DNA of 64,000 nucleotides from the NCBI RefSeq assembly GCF_033095985.1, contig NZ_AP026802.1:992001-1056000 (forward strand), written 5' to 3'. How positions within the stretch are numbered: the first letter of the stretch is position 1; every line of letters starts with the position of its first letter. This stretch comes from Xylocopilactobacillus apicola (GTDB taxonomy: Bacteria; Bacillota; Bacilli; Lactobacillales; Lactobacillaceae). The notes under the pieces are model-generated. The model saw nothing but the letters and a program-made list of their open reading frames with translations, searched no databases and was not told the origin of the DNA. Below are positions 1 through 8,823 of the stretch, in pieces. The position numbers and the translations under genes are program-made.

Positions 1-510
1 ATATTAATCGCTTGTATGTTTGCTGTAATTCTTATCACTCCCATATCGACCGTGGCAATCGGAATGGCAATTCAATTAAATGGTTTATCCGCTGGAGCTG
101 CGGCAATGGGTGTTGCAGCAACTACAATTGTTCTGGTGGTTCATTCGTGGAAAGTCAATAAATCAGGGATGACTTTGGCAATTGCTCTAGGAGCTATGAA
201 AATGATGATTCCTAATTTGTTCCGTCATCCGATTATTCTTTTACCAATTTTAACCACAACAATTATTTCAGCAATCCCAGTTGCAATTTTTGGGGTCTCG
301 GGAACGCCTGCTTCAGCTGGTTTTGGTTTAGTTGGAATGGTCGGGCCCTTAGCATCACTTGATGCAGGTAAAGCCAGTCTTAATATTGTTGTCGCTTTGA
401 TTGTGTGGTTTGTAATTCCAATTGCATTGGCTCTAATTTCTCGTTTTATTTATCAGAATATGCTACACATTTATGACGAAAAAGTAGTCTTTGCATATCT
501 AGGTGAATAA
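1..510 (+). CDS. PTS_EIIC_2-type membrane protein, C-terminal part (cut by window start)
   Basis: The reading frame is open from the first base and ends at a TAA, giving the last ~169 residues of the 362-residue protein that is complete at 17,685-18,773. It is almost wholly hydrophobic with several membrane segments and small-residue-rich turns typical of the PTS_EIIC_2 family. The 5' part of this copy lies outside the window. See the complete copy for function. A terminator follows 17 bp after the stop. Confidence 0.9.
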   Translation: MLIACMFAVILITPISTVAIGMAIQLNGLSAGAAAMGVAATTIVLVVHSWKVNKSGMTLAIALGAMKMMIPNLFRHPIILLPILTTTIISAIPVAIFGVSGTPASAGFGLVGMVGPLASLDAGKASLNIVVALIVWFVIPIALALISRFIYQNMLHIYDEKVVFAYLGE

Positions 511-526
511 AATCTATATGTGATAT

Positions 527-552
527 AGTGTTCTTAAAAGAGCACTTTTTTT
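527..552 (+). terminator. Rho-independent terminator after EIIC gene
   Basis: An AGTGTTCT / AGAGCACT hairpin (one G-T pair) with a TAAA loop, followed by seven Ts. It separates the EIIC gene from the downstream MFS gene. Confidence 0.8.
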
Positions 553-595
553 GTGCTATAAATCGTTATTGTTAATGAAAATGAAGGTATACTTA

Positions 596-1846
596 ATGAA
601 ATCAAAAAAAATTTTAAATCAGACGTTAAATAACGAATCGTATTTACAAAGTGCAGCGACATTGATGCTATTCTTTGCTTCGATGGGTGTATGGTGGTCA
701 TTTTTTCAAGTTTGGCTAACTTCTACGAAAAATGGGTTAGGTTTATCAGGCGCTGAGGTAGGGACCATCTATGGTACTAACTCAATGGTGACACTGATTT
801 TAATGTTTATTTATGGTGCAATTCAGGATAAATTGGTGACCAAACGTTATTTGTTAATTTTTTGTGCGGTCATAGATACACTAATTGGGCCTTTCTTTGT
901 TTGGATTTATTCGCCTCTTTTGCATCATAATTTCATTTTAGGAATAATAACAGGGTCCTTTGTACTTTCAGCAGGTTTTTTGTCTGCATCGGGGGTTTTT
1001 GAGGCAGTTTCAGAAAAATTAAGTCGTCGTTTTAACTTTGAATATGGTTACGCTCGGGCAGGGGGATCTCTTGGCTATGCTTCAGTTACCTTACTAGCGG
1101 GTTTTTTATTTCCAATCAATCCACAATTGAATTTTTGGTTTGGATCTTTCTTAGGTTTATTGTTACTCTTGGAGCTCATTTTCTGGCGACCTAACACCAA
1201 GAAAGAAGATACGTCAAAAAAAGAACAAATTCCCAAAGTAAGAGATATGTTTGGGGTATTAAAAATTCGTGATCTTTGGTTGATCATAATTTTTGTGATG
1301 TTTACTACAACGTTTTTTACTGTCTTTGATCAGCAAATGTTTCCGGATTTTTATACGCGTTTATTTGCAACGCCAGAATTAGGTCAGCGGATGTATGGAA
1401 TTTTAAATTCGGTTCAAGTTTTCACAGAAGCTTTGATGATGAGTTTAGTGCCAATTTTGATGAAAAAAATCGGGGTTAGAAATTCATTACTGTTAGGAGT
1501 CGCCTTAATGTTTGTGCGAATTGGTGCTTGCGGATTATTGCATGACCCTTTAGCAATTTCCTTTATAAAAGTTTTTCAGGCAATTGAAGTACCCCTTTTC
1601 TTACTCTCTATTTTCAGATATTTTAACATCCATTTCGATCCGAAACTCTCAGCAACACTTTACATGATCGGGTTTCAAGTAGCTTCCCAAGTAGGTCAAA
1701 TCTTATTGTCAACTCCTTTAGGAACTTTAAGAGATCGAGTTGGTTACAGTGATACTTTTTACGTAATTGCGCTAATTGTTTTAACTGCAGGCATTTACGC
1801 CTTTTTTGTTTTAAAGAAAGATCCCCCAAAAAAAGTCAATGAATAG
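596..1846 (+). CDS. CscB/LacY-like sugar:H+ symporter (intact copy)
   Basis: A 416-residue, 12-helix major facilitator of the oligosaccharide:H+ symporter family (LacY, CscB, RafB), expected to import sucrose or a related sugar with a proton. Family hallmarks are visible: a QDKL turn between helices 2 and 3, the FEYGYARAGG motif holding the LacY Arg144-type arginine, a VFDQQMFPDF segment, and the CscB-like C-terminus with IGFQVASQVGQ and LSTPLG. In the helix that carries Lys-His-Glu (319/322/325) in LacY, this protein reads K-V-F-Q-A-I-E, so the histidine is a glutamine. The start at 596 is chosen because MKSKK aligns with the start of the paralogue downstream; the frame is also open back to 551, inside the terminator. 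Copy B of this gene is frameshifted. Confidence 0.88.
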   Translation: MKSKKILNQTLNNESYLQSAATLMLFFASMGVWWSFFQVWLTSTKNGLGLSGAEVGTIYGTNSMVTLILMFIYGAIQDKLVTKRYLLIFCAVIDTLIGPFFVWIYSPLLHHNFILGIITGSFVLSAGFLSASGVFEAVSEKLSRRFNFEYGYARAGGSLGYASVTLLAGFLFPINPQLNFWFGSFLGLLLLLELIFWRPNTKKEDTSKKEQIPKVRDMFGVLKIRDLWLIIIFVMFTTTFFTVFDQQMFPDFYTRLFATPELGQRMYGILNSVQVFTEALMMSLVPILMKKIGVRNSLLLGVALMFVRIGACGLLHDPLAISFIKVFQAIEVPLFLLSIFRYFNIHFDPKLSATLYMIGFQVASQVGQILLSTPLGTLRDRVGYSDTFYVIALIVLTAGIYAFFVLKKDPPKKVNE

Positions 1847-1854
1847 AAAAAACA

Positions 1855-1926
1855 TGCTAACCGGTTGACACCTTTAGAGAAAGCGCTATAATATTTTGTT
1901 GTAAGCGTTATGCTAACCGGTTAGTA
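1855..1926 (+). promoter_or_regulatory. Sucrose operon promoter with two LacI-type operators
   Basis: A sigma-70 promoter is visible: TTGACA (1865-1870), 16-bp spacer, TATAAT (1887-1892). Two near-identical palindromes frame it. The upstream one (around 1858-1868, core AACCGGTT) overlaps the -35 box. The downstream one, CTAACCGGTTAG (1913-1924), is a perfect 12-bp palindrome between the -10 box and the permease start. Their centres are 56 bp apart. This is a typical LacI/GalR arrangement that allows looping, and the obvious ligand is the LacI-family protein encoded at 4741. TTGTAAGCGTTATGC (about 1899-1913) resembles the left half of a CcpA cre site but the right half does not match. Confidence 0.8.
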
Positions 1927-1956
1927 TAACTAATAAAAAGATTGAGGATATTGGTA

Positions 1957-3233
1957 ATGAAGTCAAAAAATTCTTTAGCTCAGACTTTAAAAAATCCTTC
2001 CTACTTGCAAAGTTCCGTAACTTTGTTATTGTTCTTTGCTTCGTGGGGAGTGTGGTGGTCATTTTTTCAAGTTTGGTTAACTTCGACTAAAAACGGCCTA
2101 GGCTTGTCAGGCAGTGAAGTAGGGACCATCTATGGAGCTAATTCGTTAGTGACGCTAATATTAATGTTTATCTACGGCACTTTACAGGATAAATTAGTAA
2201 TTAAAAGATATTTGTTAATTTTTTGTGCGATTATTGAATCGTTGATTGGTCCTTTCTTTGTTTGGATCTATTCGCCTTTATTACATCGAAATTTTCTTCT
2301 AGGAATTATAGCTGGTTCGTTCTATCGGCGGGATTTTTGTCTGCATCAGGAATTTTTGAAGCAGTTTCAGAAAAATTAAGTCGGAGATTCAATTTTGAAT
2401 ATGGACAGGCTCGAGCTTGGGGGTCATTTGGCTATGCGTTAGTTGCTTTATTGGCTGGTTTTTTATTTCCGATTAATCCGCAACTGAATTTTTGGGTTGG
2501 CTCTCTGTTTGGCGTATTACTGCTTTTAGAACTCGTTTTTTGGACGCCAAAACAGGAAAAAGAAGCTGATTTAGCGGATGAAGAAGATTCTGAAGAACAA
2601 ACACCAAAAATTAAAGATATGTTGGGATTGTTAAAAATTCGGGATCTTTGGTTAATCATCATTTTCATTATGTTTACGAATACTTTTTATACCGTTTTTG
2701 ACCAGCAGATGTTTCCCGAGTTTTACACACGTTTGTTTGCTACTGCTGAATTGGGTCAGCATATGTATGGAATTTTAAATTCGGTGCAAGTTTTCTGTGA
2801 GGCGTTGATGATGAGTTTAGTGCCAATTTTGATGAAGAAAATTGGAGTTAGAAATGCGTTGCTTTTGGGAGTAACTGTGATGTTTGTGCGAATAGGAGCT
2901 TGCGGTTTATTTCATAATCCGGTGGCAATTTCCTGTATTAAAATGTTACACTCAATTGAGGTGCCTTTATTTTCGCTCCCAATTTTTCGATATTTTACAC
3001 TCCATTTTGATACCAAATTGTCAGCAACTCTCTACATGATTGGCTTTCAGGTGGCATCGCAAGTGGGGCAATTTTTATTGTCAACTCCGTTGGGCACATT
3101 AAGAGATAAAGTCGGCTACAGCAATACTTTCCATGTAATTGCATTAACCGTTTTGATTGCGGGAATTTATGCATTCTTTGTGTTAAAAAAGGATGATCAA
3201 GATGTTTATGGTGATCCTTTTATCCGATCATAA
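1957..3233 (+). pseudogene. CscB-like sucrose permease, frameshifted (copy A)
   Basis: A second LacY/CscB-type permease, clearly paralogous to the gene just upstream. The N-terminal third (1957 to about 2320) and the C-terminal two thirds (open to 3233) are in different frames. Alignment with the paralogue places the break at about 2319-2322, where GSFVLSAG should be encoded and about 4 bp are missing. The same break is present in copy B, so it predates the duplication. The C-terminal part keeps K-M-L-H-S-I-E, the full Lys/His/Glu set of LacY and CscB. Start ATG 1957 has GAGG 9 bp upstream. It is first in the operon with the invertase gene (18 bp downstream) and the regulator gene. Without recoding, the product is not a working transporter. 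Confidence 0.85.
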
Positions 3234-3251
3234 AAAAAGTGAGGTTTAAAA

Positions 3252-4697
3252 ATGACTGAAGTAAAAAAATTACAAGAATTAAGCGATTTGCGTTATCGTT
3301 TAGGATATCATTTGATGGCACCATCTGGCTGGATCAACGATCCCAATGGCTTTTGCTATTTTAAAGGTTATTATCATATCTTTTATCAATATCATCCGTA
3401 TTCGTCTGAATGGGGTCCGATGCACTGGGGTCATGCCAGAAGTCGTGATTTACTGCACTGGGAGACACTACCGATTGCACTGACTCCAGGGGATTCTGAA
3501 GATAAAGACGGTTGTTTTTCAGGAAGTGCAATTGTTAAAGATGATGTTCTTTATTTGATTTATACGGGCAACAATTATTATGACGACGGCGATCCAGAAC
3601 ATTACTGGCAAAATCAAAATTTGGCTTTTAGTCAAGATGGCATTCATTTTACGAAGTACGAAAAGAACCCAATTATTGCGACGCCACCAAAAGACAATAC
3701 GAAAAATTTTCGTGATCCAAAAGTCTGGGAGCGAGATGGATTATACTATTTGGCGGTTGGGAGTCAAAACAATGATCAGTTAGGACGCTTGTTAGTCTAT
3801 CGATCTGACGATTTAAAGACCTGGGAATATTTGGGAGCTGTAGCAAAAGCAATTTCAGCTGATGAAGAAGGATATATGTGGGAATGTCCTGATCTTTTTC
3901 GTTTAAATGGACAAGATTTTCTGCTCACGTCTCCGCAAGGGATTGTTTCTCAAGCTGAAAAATATCTTAATATACACCAATCAGGCTATTTTGTTGGAGA
4001 ATTTGATTATGAGAATAATATTTTTCGCCATGGTCAGTTTAATGAGCTCGATCAAGGTCATGATTTTTATGCACCTCAGACAATGCTGACTCCTGATGGT
4101 CGGAGAATTGCAATTGGATGGCTTAATATGTGGAGAAGCGACATGCCTGAACAAAAAGATGGCTGGGCTGGAGCGCTGACTTTGCCTCGTGAATTGGTTG
4201 AGCGAGTTGGTCAGATCTATCAACAGCCAATTGCAGAAATGAAATCTCTACGTCAGAAAACTTTAAGAGAAGGAAATATCTCTGTTCACAATTCCATTGA
4301 GTTAGTTAGTGGTTATTCTCAGCTGGAAATTAATTTGAAGATGGATCTCCAAGAATTTCAAGGAACAACATTTACAATTAATTTTGAAGATTCCAATTCT
4401 GATTCAAAAGTTGAATTAAAGTATCAGCGTGAACAAAATAAATTTATTTTAAAACGTTCAGATCGTTCAGATGCCCGTTATGCAAAACTGAAGATGAATG
4501 ATCAACTTGAAATTCAGATTTTTGTCGATAAAAGTTCACTTGAAATTTTTCTAAATCAAGGGGAGTCAGTGTTTACAGATCGCTACTATTTCAATGGAAC
4601 TCCTAAGATTTGCTTAACAAGTGAGAAAAATAATAATTTTGATTGCGCAGTTTATCAGTTGCCAGAAAAAATTAACACCTATCAGATTTGCAAATAA
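3252..4697 (+). CDS. GH32 sucrose hydrolase (invertase / sucrose-6-phosphate hydrolase)
   Basis: A 481-residue glycoside hydrolase family 32 enzyme that cleaves sucrose, or sucrose 6-phosphate, into fructose and glucose (or its phosphate). The three family motifs are present: WINDPNG (27-33, nucleophile Asp30), RDP (154-156) and WECPD with the acid/base Glu211. The length is normal for the cytoplasmic enzyme and there is no signal peptide. Because the neighbours are CscB-like proton symporters and no sucrose PTS enzyme II is present, free sucrose is the more likely substrate here (cscA-like) than sucrose 6-phosphate (sacA/scrB-like). A GAGG site precedes the ATG. Fructose produced could be phosphorylated by the ROK fructokinase at 46,051. 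Confidence 0.9.
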   Translation: MTEVKKLQELSDLRYRLGYHLMAPSGWINDPNGFCYFKGYYHIFYQYHPYSSEWGPMHWGHARSRDLLHWETLPIALTPGDSEDKDGCFSGSAIVKDDVLYLIYTGNNYYDDGDPEHYWQNQNLAFSQDGIHFTKYEKNPIIATPPKDNTKNFRDPKVWERDGLYYLAVGSQNNDQLGRLLVYRSDDLKTWEYLGAVAKAISADEEGYMWECPDLFRLNGQDFLLTSPQGIVSQAEKYLNIHQSGYFVGEFDYENNIFRHGQFNELDQGHDFYAPQTMLTPDGRRIAIGWLNMWRSDMPEQKDGWAGALTLPRELVERVGQIYQQPIAEMKSLRQKTLREGNISVHNSIELVSGYSQLEINLKMDLQEFQGTTFTINFEDSNSDSKVELKYQREQNKFILKRSDRSDARYAKLKMNDQLEIQIFVDKSSLEIFLNQGESVFTDRYYFNGTPKICLTSEKNNNFDCAVYQLPEKINTYQICK

Positions 4698-4740
4698 ATT
4701 TTGGGATATAATAGACTCATTATCTACTTAGTGAGGAAAA

Positions 4741-5715
4741 ATGCCAAAATTAGAAGATGTCGCTAAAAGAGCTAATTTATCAAAAACCACGGTTTCTCGC
4801 GTCTTGAATAACCGTGGTTATTTGAGTCAGAAAACAATTGATAAAGTTTATCAAGCAATGGAAGAGCTGAATTATCATCCTAATGTGGTAGCTCGTCAGC
4901 TTTACAAAAATAAAACTGATTTAATTGGAATTTTGCTTCCGACGGTTGCCAATCCCTTTTTCGGTGAATTAACGGCTTTTTTGGAGGATGATTTGTATCA
5001 ACAAGGATTCAAAGTCTTGATTGGTAATTCAATGAACAATCCCCAAAAAGAAGCCGATTATCTTCAACAGTTGCTGATCAAGCAAGTTGATGGATTAATT
5101 GTTGGAACTCATAATCAAGGCATTGAACAGTATCATCAGTCAGGTTTGCCGATTGTGGCAATTGATCGGATTATGAACGAAGATATTCCGGTTATTGCTT
5201 CTGATAATTACCGTGGAGGAATTCTAGCAACTGAACGGTTAATTGAGCGCGGAGCAAAAAAAATAATTCATACTAACGGTCCAAATGATCTTGAAACTCC
5301 AGCAAAAAGACGGCGCGAAGCCTACGAACAGGTAATGAAGGCACATAATTTATCCCCAATTACTTATGAAGTGGATTTTAATATTACTCCCGCAGATAAA
5401 GTGAAAATTTTACGACGGATTTTTTTAGAACATCCAGATGTCGAAGCAATTTTTGCTTCTAACGATACGGATGCAGCGCAAATCATGCAGATTGCTCAAA
5501 ATCTAGGCCGCCAAATTCCAAGAGATCTTTTATTGATTGGCTACGATGGGACGCAAATTGTACGTGAACTGTTGCCCCAGCTGACGACAGTCATTCAGCC
5601 AATTGACCAGATGGCAAAAAAATCGGTGGCAGTTTTAAAGCAGCGCTTAGCACAAGAATCTACAAAAAAAGAATATTTATTGCCGGTGAAATTGCAAGAA
5701 GGAACTACTGGTTAA
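4741..5715 (+). CDS. LacI-family transcriptional regulator of the sucrose genes
   Basis: A 324-residue LacI/GalR repressor. Residues 1-25 form the helix-turn-helix (KLEDVAKRANLSKTTVSRVL), followed by the hinge helix and a periplasmic-binding-protein-like sugar domain from about residue 60. It lies 43 bp behind the invertase gene with GAGG before the ATG, so it is probably part of the same operon and controls it through the two CTAACCGGTTAG-type operators at 1855-1926. A TATAAT at 4707-4712 with no good -35 box may give weak independent expression. CscR/ScrR-like function is inferred from context; the effector is not known from sequence. Confidence 0.88.
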   Translation: MPKLEDVAKRANLSKTTVSRVLNNRGYLSQKTIDKVYQAMEELNYHPNVVARQLYKNKTDLIGILLPTVANPFFGELTAFLEDDLYQQGFKVLIGNSMNNPQKEADYLQQLLIKQVDGLIVGTHNQGIEQYHQSGLPIVAIDRIMNEDIPVIASDNYRGGILATERLIERGAKKIIHTNGPNDLETPAKRRREAYEQVMKAHNLSPITYEVDFNITPADKVKILRRIFLEHPDVEAIFASNDTDAAQIMQIAQNLGRQIPRDLLLIGYDGTQIVRELLPQLTTVIQPIDQMAKKSVAVLKQRLAQESTKKEYLLPVKLQEGTTG

Positions 5716-5721
5716 ATTAAA

Positions 5722-5746
5722 GGGCAGAAATTTCTGCTTTTTTTTT
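5722..5746 (+). terminator. Terminator after lacI-family gene
   Basis: The perfect palindrome GCAGAAATTTCTGC is followed by nine Ts, 10 bp after the regulator stop codon. It isolates the sucrose operon from comGA. Confidence 0.8.
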
Positions 5747-5810
5747 AACAAAAAAAATTTTTTTGCGTAATTTATAGAGCAGGAGGTTAAAAAAAGAAAG
5801 GAGGATTGTT

Positions 5811-6788
5811 CTGACAGTCTCGACAAATATTACTTCGCAGCTGCAAAACTGGATTAAGTCTCGCTATACTGATATCTACTTTTTGCCCCGGGGAAAGGGG
5901 TATCAGATTGCGGCTCAAGGCAAAGAGGGTTTTAAAATTCTCTCGAACCTTACTGATCAAACAGCAGCAACATTTATCAATTATTTTAAATTTACTGCTG
6001 GTTTAAATTTAGGTGAAACCAGGAGACCTCAGATGGGGGCAATGGATTTTACCACCGAGTTGCAGGAAAAAATTTATTTAAGAATTTCGACAATTGGAGA
6101 TTTTAATAACCGTGAATCGCTTGTTTTACGCTTGATTTATCCGATTATCGATCAAATATCAGTATTTCGCTCACAAGACCTGGAATCTTTAGAATACTTC
6201 ACGCAAAGACGTGGCTTGATGCTTTTTAGTGGGCCGACAGGTTCGGGCAAAACCACGTTGATTTATTATTTAGCACGTAAATTAGCGCAAAAATCGATGG
6301 TAATGACAGTGGAGGATCCAGTTGAAGTTTATGAACCGACATTTTTGCAGACCCAGGTTAATTTATCAGCCAAGATGAGTTATAGCGAGATTATTAAAGC
6401 TTGTCTTAGACACCGACCAGATGTTTTGATTATTGGGGAAATTAGAGATGAGACCTCCGCGCATGCAGCAATTACGGCATCTCTAAGTGGTCATTTAGTT
6501 TTTTCGACAATTCATGCACGCAGTATTTATGGGGTATTGGATCGCTTAACTGATCTTGGGATTAGTATGACTACTCTAAAAAATTGTCTGAATTCTGTTT
6601 GTTATCAAAGAATTTTACCCGATCAAAATCAAAATATGAAGGCGATGACCCAGGTGTTCGATGGCTTTAAAAGCGACTATCAATTTAGTGAAAAGCAAGT
6701 TTTAAAACATTGGCAAAATCAGTTAATTACAGCACTAAATAGAAGTCAAATTACAAAATCAACGTTAGAAAGGTTTATCTATGGCTAA
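5811..6788 (+). CDS. comGA: ComGA, competence pseudopilus assembly ATPase
   Basis: A GspE/PilB-type secretion ATPase that powers assembly of the competence pseudopilus on the inner face of the membrane. Walker A GPTGSGKT is at about residues 141-148, followed by the Asp box (VEDPVE), Walker B (DVLIIGEIRDE) and the His box (STIHAR). Start choice: the first in-frame TTG (5883) would remove the conserved N-terminal segment ending in SRYTDIYFLP. The frame is open further up, and a CTG at 5811 sits 6 bp after a perfect AGGAGG (5799-5804). This gives 325 residues, the usual ComGA length. A TTG at 5806 is out of frame and stops at once. CTG is therefore the most likely start, which is unusual. No clear sigma-70 promoter precedes the operon, as expected if an alternative competence sigma factor is used. 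Confidence 0.88.
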   Translation: MTVSTNITSQLQNWIKSRYTDIYFLPRGKGYQIAAQGKEGFKILSNLTDQTAATFINYFKFTAGLNLGETRRPQMGAMDFTTELQEKIYLRISTIGDFNNRESLVLRLIYPIIDQISVFRSQDLESLEYFTQRRGLMLFSGPTGSGKTTLIYYLARKLAQKSMVMTVEDPVEVYEPTFLQTQVNLSAKMSYSEIIKACLRHRPDVLIIGEIRDETSAHAAITASLSGHLVFSTIHARSIYGVLDRLTDLGISMTTLKNCLNSVCYQRILPDQNQNMKAMTQVFDGFKSDYQFSEKQVLKHWQNQLITALNRSQITKSTLERFIYG

Positions 6789-7767
6789 AAATAAATTGGC
6801 ACGCAAAGATCAAGCGATCATCATGATTCATTTAGGTGAAATGATGAAAAATGGCTTTTCAATTATTCAGGCGTTTAACTTTTTAGAGACAGTCTATCCA
6901 AAATATCAAAAAAGAATTCAAAAATTAACTAATCGTTTACATAATGGTGAGGTTTTAACCACTGCATTGACTGAATTGGGAATTGCCCAAAATATTATTG
7001 ATCAATTAGAGATATCTTACGCACATGGTAACCTTCAAGAATCGTTTATAACATTCGGAAAAATGTTGCAATATCGTAATGCACAAACCAAGAAAATTTT
7101 ACAGCTTCTAACTTATCCGATCTTTCTTTTGGCAATGCTAGCGGCCTTGCAGTTGGGATTAAAAGCCGCAGGTTTTCAAGCAATTACGGGTTCTTCTGAA
7201 AATAAGATGGATCAATTGATTAACATTAGTTTTTTCCTGGTGATCGGCCTCACCCTATCAGGATTAATTTTTTATTTAATAGTATCTTTACGGCCAGTTA
7301 CCAAGCAAGTTCAAATTTTTAGAAAAGTGCCCCTAATCGGGAAGACGATTCTTTGTTATTACCATTATTTGATCATGTTTGATCTGACTTTATTCGTTCA
7401 AAATGGTTTTTCTATCAATCAGATGATTGCAATTTGTCATTCCCGCCCAAAAAAATCTTATTTGTTTCAAATCAGTCAGCAGATTGAAAAAGAAATTATC
7501 AGTGGGACAAATTTAATTGCAATTGTTCGTAAATACACATATTTTCCAACAGAATTAGAACAATTATTAGGTCGTGGTCTTGAAACTGAAAACTTAAAAA
7601 TTGAGTTTTCAGCATTGACAAAAATTATTTACGAACGACTTTTGGCAGGAATTGAAAGAATTATCAATAAAATTCAGCCGTTAATGTTTCTTTTTGTGGG
7701 AGTATGCGTAGTAATTGTTTATCTAAATATTATGTTGCCTATTTTTCAAATGATGAAAGGAATTTAA
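6781..7767 (+). CDS. comGB: ComGB, pseudopilus inner-membrane platform protein
   Basis: A 328-residue GspF/PilC-family protein. It anchors the pseudopilus and couples it to ComGA in the cytoplasmic membrane. Three long hydrophobic stretches at about residues 110-130, 150-170 and 300-322 and the two repeated cytoplasmic domains fit the family. The ATG overlaps the comGA stop by 8 bp, indicating translational coupling. Length is normal for ComGB. Confidence 0.9.
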   Translation: MAKNKLARKDQAIIMIHLGEMMKNGFSIIQAFNFLETVYPKYQKRIQKLTNRLHNGEVLTTALTELGIAQNIIDQLEISYAHGNLQESFITFGKMLQYRNAQTKKILQLLTYPIFLLAMLAALQLGLKAAGFQAITGSSENKMDQLINISFFLVIGLTLSGLIFYLIVSLRPVTKQVQIFRKVPLIGKTILCYYHYLIMFDLTLFVQNGFSINQMIAICHSRPKKSYLFQISQQIEKEIISGTNLIAIVRKYTYFPTELEQLLGRGLETENLKIEFSALTKIIYERLLAGIERIINKIQPLMFLFVGVCVVIVYLNIMLPIFQMMKGI

Positions 7768-7768
7768 A

Positions 7769-8101
7769 ATGAAACAATTAATTAGTAAATTAAAAAAACA
7801 CCAGAAGTCCAACGCATTTACGTTAATCGAAATGGTGATCGTACTCTTTATTATTGGTCTTTTAATGCTTCTTATTTTGCCTAATTTAAACAGTCAAAAG
7901 AAGAAAGCAGAAAATAAGACTAATTCAGCTTTAGTTACGACAATCCAAACGCAAGTTGATCTTTATTCTGATGAGATCGAAAAACCAATCACTTTGGATA
8001 AATTGAAAACAGCGGGAGCGATTAATGAACGCCAAGTCGAGCAAGCGAAAAAAGCTAAAATTTCGATCAGCAACGATGGCAATGTTTCCATCACTCCTTA
8101 A
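7769..8101 (+). CDS. comGC: ComGC, major competence pseudopilin
   Basis: A 110-residue type IV pilin-like protein and the main pseudopilus subunit. A short basic leader ends in NAFTLIEM, so the prepilin peptidase ComC would cut between Ala and Phe. Alanine rather than glycine at -1 is normal in Lactobacillales. The hydrophobic helix (IVLFIIGLLMLLILP) follows directly and carries the conserved Glu at +5. The ATG is one base after the comGB stop. Confidence 0.92.
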   Translation: MKQLISKLKKHQKSNAFTLIEMVIVLFIIGLLMLLILPNLNSQKKKAENKTNSALVTTIQTQVDLYSDEIEKPITLDKLKTAGAINERQVEQAKKAKISISNDGNVSITP

Positions 8102-8525
8102 ATGTAAGGCTTTTACGCTCATAGAAACAGTGATAACCCTGGCACTAACCGTGATGGTTCTAAGCATTTCTTTCTTAGTTCCTAAAACGACTTTTCGTGA
8201 TCAGGAAATTAAAAATTTTACCGTCGAAATAAATCAGAAGTTTAATGTTTTAAAGGAACAGGCTTTGGTTAATGACGACTATTTTCTGATATTTTTTGAT
8301 CGAGACATTCAGGAGATCACGGTGAAAAATCTTTTAACTCAAAAAACAAACACTTGTATGAAGTTACCTAAATTTTTAACGCTCGTTAAAAATTCAGAAG
8401 TGAGAATCTATGGGGAAAAAGGGATCGCGCCGATTTCTATCTTTTTTAAAGATCAGACAAATAATAATTTGTATCGTTTAACGTTACAGATGGGATGGGG
8501 GACGGTGACTTTTGTTAAAGTTTAG
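8076..8525 (+). CDS. comGD: ComGD, minor pseudopilin
   Basis: A minor pseudopilin of about 149 residues with KAFTLIETVITL as prepilin cleavage site and membrane helix. The start is uncertain: ATG 8076 or ATG 8082, both inside the end of comGC and neither with a strong Shine-Dalgarno, so translation is probably coupled to comGC. The frame is also open further up (to 8025), but that would place a long basic stretch before the leader. It sits in the canonical operon position. Confidence 0.82.
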   Translation: MAMFPSLLKCKAFTLIETVITLALTVMVLSISFLVPKTTFRDQEIKNFTVEINQKFNVLKEQALVNDDYFLIFFDRDIQEITVKNLLTQKTNTCMKLPKFLTLVKNSEVRIYGEKGIAPISIFFKDQTNNNLYRLTLQMGWGTVTFVKV

Positions 8526-8823
8526 ACTCAAAGCTTTTATTATGTTGGAAAGTATCATCTCGTTAGCTATTTTATCGCTGGGAGTTTTCAGCCTGACGAG
8601 TACTTATTGGTCGAGTTATCGGGCGACAAAAAAATTTTCAGAGCAAGAGAACTTAGCTTTTTGTTTGCGAAGTGCGGCGATGGCACGCCAAAAGCAAACC
8701 CAAATTCCACGTCAAATCACCATAAATAGTGTGATTTATGAAATTAGTTTGGATCGGGGCAAAATTAAAGCTATTAATCTCAGTAATCAGCATCAAATGG
8801 AGATTAATTGGAATGAAAAATAA
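8512..8823 (+). CDS. comGE: ComGE, minor pseudopilin
   Basis: A 103-residue protein with a short basic leader, KAFIMLESIISL cleavage and helix region, and a small C-terminal domain. It starts at a TTG overlapping the comGD stop by 14 bp, with a GGGG stretch upstream. Assignment rests on the pilin-like N-terminus and on the position between comGD and comGF; sequence conservation of this subunit is weak in all species. Confidence 0.78.
   Translation: MLKFRLKAFIMLESIISLAILSLGVFSLTSTYWSSYRATKKFSEQENLAFCLRSAAMARQKQTQIPRQITINSVIYEISLDRGKIKAINLSNQHQMEINWNEK

Noticed and set aside
1075-1287. Open frames antisense to the permease genes (also 1623-1829, 2432-2668 and their copies)
   Set aside because: They lie fully inside well-supported genes on the other strand, have no ribosome site and no recognisable domain.
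1899-1913. Possible CcpA cre site in the sucrose promoter
   Set aside because: Only the left half matches the consensus; not strong enough for a feature of its own.
5780-5786. Additional AGGAGG before comGA suggesting a small upstream gene
   Set aside because: No start codon follows at a suitable distance; the stretch is A-rich and contains no open frame.
7805-7830. Alanine instead of glycine before the pseudopilin cleavage site
   Set aside because: Ala at -1 is normal for ComGC-type proteins in Lactobacillales, so it is not a defect.
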